This document shows positions 59,532-64,000 of a stretch of DNA of 64,000 bases, piece after piece. The notes under the pieces are model-generated. The model was not told where the DNA came from. It saw nothing but the letters and a program-made list of their open reading frames with translations, and searched no databases. This stretch comes from Prinsepia uniflora (Eukaryota > Streptophyta > Magnoliopsida > Rosales > Rosaceae). A program made the position numbers and the translations under genes. The first letter of the stretch is position 1; each line of letters starts with the position of its first letter. The stretch covers positions 57,898,891-57,962,890 of the forward strand of contig CM064872.1 in assembly GCA_032719365.1 (NCBI GenBank), given 5' to 3'.

Positions 59532-62095
59532 ACCAATCCTGTCACGTTTACCAAAGTTACGCGCGTGCTACCCAGGGTCTCAAATCCCAAGTCTCCCTAG
59601 GGTCCACCCAAGTCAATGTCCGCAGATCATTGACCCTCCCTAGGGGTTATAATCCATAAGCCTTCCTGAGAGTAAGGTATCCAACAGGGGCTCCACTCAG
59701 TTAGTGCTCCGTGACTATTCTGGGGTCCACCCAAACCAACGACCCTCCCCGGAGTAGACATTCCATAAAATAAAGGATGGTATATGAAAAACCGTTTCAT
59801 AATCATTCTTAAAACCTTTCAAACCTTTCAAAGGATCCATGCCCGGTCCCCATAAACCGTCATGAAACCAGAAATCCATTTTTTTCAAATCCAAATCTAT
59901 TTAGGGTCTCCGAACCTGAAATCACATTCATATACCATAAATGGGACTTAAGCCCGATCATGTAAACCAACTGGGCCTCAAGCCCGATTCGTAAACCAAT
60001 TGGGCCTCGTGCCCGATTAGTAAACCAACTGGGCCTCGTGCCCGATTTCGTAAACCAACTAGGCCTCAAGCCCGATTCATAAACCAACTGGGCCTCAAGA
60101 CCGATTCGTAAACCAATTGGGCCTCCGACCTAATGCCTTATTAAATAAAATGGACTCTAAGTTCGAGAGTTCGTAAATCAACTGGGTCCTATGCCCGATT
60201 CCATATTTTCAAATCCGAAATCAATTCACGAACCAATTGGGCCTCTATCCCGATAACATAACTAATTGGACTTCAAGTCCGGGGGTTTGCAAAACAAATG
60301 GGACTAGTGCCCGAGTTTACCTTTTCAAATCCAAAACCAATTCGTTAAACCATTACCAAAACCATAAGCACGTGTAATCATTGCAAAATCGTAAACCTCG
60401 ATATACATGCAAATACGTAAATCGCCTCGAAATACGTGAAATCGTGTAAATCACCAATCCATAATCATCCTGATAGAAATCTTATCTATAAAACATATAA
60501 AATATTTATGCATGCATCACAGTTTAGAAATCAAAGTCCACTCACAGACCGTCCTATGATGCTGCCTCGATTTGCGTGCCATAAGCCTTCCCTGGCTAAT
60601 CACAGTCACCGGGACTCCCCAACCTGTCCAAATCATACTAGATGGTTACTAACTACCTCATTAACCTCTCATTGAAGCCCCATAATTTTCCCGAATTTTT
60701 AACTATTTTTAAACTCGAGCCTAAACCTTCGGACACCCCGAACTATATCGAGACGATGTCCGATCGACACGAAACTAGTCCCAAAATGTTCGTTACATCG
60801 AATAGATTATTTCACATGTTGAAGTCACCCCAAAAAGACACCTCACGCGCCCCCACGTGCCGCCCAAAGGGGCTGCGCATGAAAGCCACGCGCCCTGCAC
60901 TGTTTATCCCCTACCTCTCGCTGAACCCAGTCCAGACTGGTTCAGACTGGCCCGGTCCAACTGAACCAGCGTTCATGGTTCAACTCCATTCCTTACTCAT
61001 TTCTCATTCATTTTCAACCATTCTAATCCCTATATACTCGTCTTAATGTTCCATATCCACCTACGTGATCAAAACACGAATTTAGGGCCTAGGGATTACC
61101 TTCCCGATCGAGCACAATTCCTCCCTTTTCCTCCCTCGTGTCCTCTCGTCTCTGGCCATCGCCAGCCTTGGTTCTGGTCCCATTCGATTCATTGCAACCT
61201 CCATAATAAGTTTCCAACGTTAGAAATGTTCAACAAATGCTAGAATCAAAATGCCATTTATGAACAAAAACAAAGCATCTTACGATTTCAGGCTTACCGT
61301 TGCCGTCGTGCACCGCCGTGGCCCCCACCATGGTCGCCTCGACTTCAGAAGGAACTTCCAAAACCCAGAAACGATCGACAGCCCATCCTTCACGCCTTTC
61401 CATTTTTATTTTACCAAAAGTAGGCATTCGGTGCCTTGCCTCCGAACCAAGCCACCGTGCACCGCCGTCCACGACGTCTCTACACGTGGCCACTAGTCGA
61501 CTCTCTCGATCTCCTCTCCAAGTTCCATTAAGGGTTCACAAGCATAAGGTGAAGTTTGAAGGCTGTGAGTATGGTTGTGTCATGTGTTTGTTTTGAGAGG
61601 TAAAATGAAGATGATGTACGAGTTGGAGAAAGGAAGGTGAGGTTTGGTGGTGATGATCAGATGAGTGGATGGTGAGGATGAGGGGTGTGAGGGAAATGAA
61701 TGGCTGAGATTGGGAGAGAGTGGGTGAAGGAAATTATAAAATAAACAATTAATAATATTTTAATACAAACCCAAAAATCAATGTTGAGATCCACAATTTG
61801 GAGTTAAGGACCAATGGGATGAGTGACTCCATTGGGCATGAATTAAGTATCTAGGCCCACAAGAGTACAAAAGTAATCCGTCTCGTAATTCGTGCAATAG
61901 TTTCCCCAAACTTCCGTGAACCATAACTTTCTCGTCTGACGTCCGATCTCGACGTGCCACCTGTCTACAGACTCGTGACATCTCAATCTACGTCACGGTC
62001 ATCGGTCCTCATACGTTTGATTCCCCGAGTCTAAAGTCAAAATTTTTCCCACGACCAAGGGCAAAATAGTCATTTACCATCGTCCGTCCGATTTC
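59532..62095 (-). repeat. LTR C, right part, cut again by LTR D
   Basis: It resumes at the second CCAAT with CCAATCCTGTCAC and ACGCGCGTGCTACC, matching LTR 2 at 15190-15236 in reverse. It carries the arm GTCCACTCACA at 60536-60546, a GC-rich block at 60845-60895 and the LTR 5' region at 61860-62095. About 100 bases of its start should lie beyond LTR D. Confidence 0.88.
59940..60310. other. GGGC...GCCC mini-hairpin array in LTR C
   Basis: About ten units of roughly 32 bases repeat the pattern AAACCAACTGGGCCTCAAGCCC. GGGCCTCAAGCCC (59973-59985) pairs GGGC with GCCC, and GGACTTCAAGTCC (60268-60280) pairs GGAC with GTCC, so the stem changed in both arms. Other units are partly decayed. Confidence 0.75.
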
Positions 62096-63338
62096 TGTAA
62101 CGACCCGTCTCAAATTTCAGGATTAGAATAGTGAGTAATCACGATTAGCGAGGCTAATCCGTGATTAGTTGGGCGAAATCGGACAAACGATGCAAAATGA
62201 CAGTTTTGCCCCTGAAGTGGGTAAAACGTTGATTTTTCGTTCGGGCGGTCAAATGGACTTTGACCGATGACCATGATGTAGTCTAGGATGTCACGAGTTC
62301 ATAAACAGGTGACACATTCAATTCCGACATTCGAGGAAGAAGTTATGACGTTCGGAAGTTTAGGGGCATTTTGGTAATTTTGGTAAAAAGGGGCCAATTG
62401 TTGACTTTTTGACCGAAGTGTCTGATGGCCTCAGGCCGAGGACTGTTATGTAGATCAGGATTATACAAATCTGTAGACAGGCGGCACGTCGAATTCGGAC
62501 GTTCGACGGCGAAGTTACGGTTCACGGAAGTTCAAGTGCACTATTGCACGAATTACGAGACAACCTAACTTTTGGATTCTAGTGGGGCCCAGATATTTTA
62601 TGGAGGCCCAATGGATGAGTGACACTTGTCACCCATCCACTGCCCAACCTCATTAATTCATGCATCTTCCCCGTGCATCTTCATTTCTTCATTTTCAAAC
62701 CCAAAACATTTCCCGATCTCATTTACTCTTCCCTATGCAACCCAAACCAATCCAACTCTTTCCCTATGATCATGACAGAGAGGCCAGGGAGTGATGAGAG
62801 GACTGAGGAGGTTGCTTGACGACCAAGGGCACGTCGCCGTGGACGGTGGAGCCATGAAACCCGAGAGGTAACTTGGTTAGCCCAATTTCCATTTTTAATT
62901 CGATTTCCTCATTATGGTTGCTTTTGAATGATTATGATGAGTTTGTTAGGATATTAGGAAGTTATTATGTTGGTTTGGAGCGTGGTTAGACGTCGAGGAA
63001 GCCATGGGTGAGTTTTGGGATATTTGAACCGTGAGGTTCAAAATGGAACCATGGGATTTAGGGGGTTTTGATTCATTTGGATGATTGTAATAGATGGGAA
63101 ATGAAGAAATATGAATTATAGGATTGGATTGGAGGAAAACGGACGAAAAATGAGGGTTGTAGAGGCCTGGACCGGTCACGCTGGTCCAGTTGCAAAAAAT
63201 GGGCCGAACCGGCCAGTCTGAACCAGCTAGAGGACAGGGACGATGCTACAGTGTCTCGGTGCGTGAGGCCAACGCGCAGCTCCTGGGGCGCGTGGGGGCG
63301 CGTGCCTCGTTCTTTGGGGGAAGTTTCAACACGTGAAA
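62096..63338 (+). repeat. LTR D, 5' part, cut by LTR E
   Basis: It begins TGTAACGACCCGTCTC inside LTR C and follows the same order as LTR 2: two similar GACGT...GTTCGGAAG blocks (about 62250-62360 and 62430-62540), then CACTTGTCACCCATCC, and the GC-rich block at 63255-63305. It stops at ACACGTGAAA where LTR E enters. Confidence 0.85.
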
Positions 63339-64000
63339 TGTAACGACCCGTCCCGAGAGTCGGGGTTAGTAAAGTTATTAGTAACGGATTAGTGAGTCTA
63401 ATCGGTGTTTGGTTGGTTACTGTTGGCCCATTAGCGTAGAATGACGGTTTTTCCCCTGAAATGGGAAAAACGTTGACTTTTTGTTTGGACGGTCAATTGG
63501 GCATTGACCGATGACCGTGACATATTTCGGGACGTCACGAGTCCGTAGACAGGTGGCACGCCCGATTTGGACAATCGGAGAAAAAGTTATGGTGTTCGGA
63601 AGGTTAAGGAAGTTACTGTAAATAAGGGAAAATGTTGACTTTTTGATGGACGCTTGGTTTTCACGTAAACCGAGGACCATTAGATAGGTCTCATCGTTCT
63701 GAATTCAATGACAGGCGGCATGTGCCATTTGGAGTTCGGGAATGAAAGTTACGGCATAGGAACTTGAGGGGCAAAATGGTAATTAGTCCTTTAGGGGCAT
63801 TGTGGTCTTTTTGAAGCATTGGGATCTGTGCCCAGCAAGATCAAGACACTTGGCTGTTGATTGTAGATGGTACCATGGGATTGGTGACGCGTGGCTAGTT
63901 CTGGATGGTGGTGGAAATTGCCTGAAATCTCTCAAAGTGCCACACACGATTTAAACACGGCTGCACGGTCTGGGGGCTCGAGAGAAAAATAGAGAGTGCA
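63339..64000 (+). repeat. LTR E, 5' part, runs out of window
   Basis: It begins TGTAACGACCCGTCCC at 63339 and has the doubled block (63500-63605 and 63665-63755). The final bases resemble LTR B near 49120-49150. The rest lies beyond 64000, so whether it is solo or part of a full element is unknown. Confidence 0.85.

Noticed and set aside
59940..60310. CRISPR-like regular spacing
   Set aside because: The repeats vary, spacers are repeats themselves, and the array lies in a plant LTR.

Overview
This window is nuclear DNA from a flowering plant, almost certainly a eudicot: two spliced plant genes with GT-AG introns sit among plant-type Ty3/gypsy and CACTA transposons. I cannot name the species. 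There are no bacterial, organellar, tRNA or rRNA genes that I can see.

Layout. Positions 1-16122 are stacked LTR retrotransposons. A young minus-strand Gag-only Gypsy element (3' LTR from before base 1 to 2186, body 2187-4941, 5' LTR 4942-8208) lies next to the 3' end of a plus-strand relative (8209-9911) whose LTR (9912-15865) is split by a solo LTR (12695-15729). 16123-19787 holds an LTR-like fragment and a decayed DUF1985/Ulp1-type reading frame of the kind carried by MULE transposons. A solo LTR with a perfect TAAGT target duplication occupies 19788-22499.

The genic island is 23460-36650: an MRS2-4/MGT6-type magnesium transporter (four coding exons, 23738-28190, 456 aa) and a group I-like bZIP factor close to the family named At4g06598 (four coding exons, 32607-36178, 379 aa). 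Both read on the plus strand.

From 36959 on, everything is transposon. A CACTA element starts with a clear CACTACAAGAAAA terminus and carries a broken TNP2 transposase and a better preserved second (PF03004-type) frame. It is cut at 44107 by a minus LTR (part C), which holds a Gag-only Athila/Tat-like element (44648-59531, TSD CCAAT). That element's 3' LTR contains solo LTR A (45932-51663, TSD GCTGT), which contains solo LTR B (48509-51613). LTR C is cut again at 62096 by LTR D, and LTR D at 63339 by LTR E, which runs out of the window.

The most unusual signal is inside the large (2.6-3.3 kb) LTRs. All seven that are complete enough to check carry an 11-nt inverted pair, TGTGAGTGGAC ... GTCCACTCACA, enclosing about 0.9-1.3 kb. 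In most of them this segment holds an array of tiny hairpins. The hairpin sequence differs between subfamilies but the fold is kept, and stems within an array differ by paired changes (best case 21747-21984). No reverse transcriptase, RNase H or integrase was recognised anywhere, so every LTR element here looks non-autonomous or solo.
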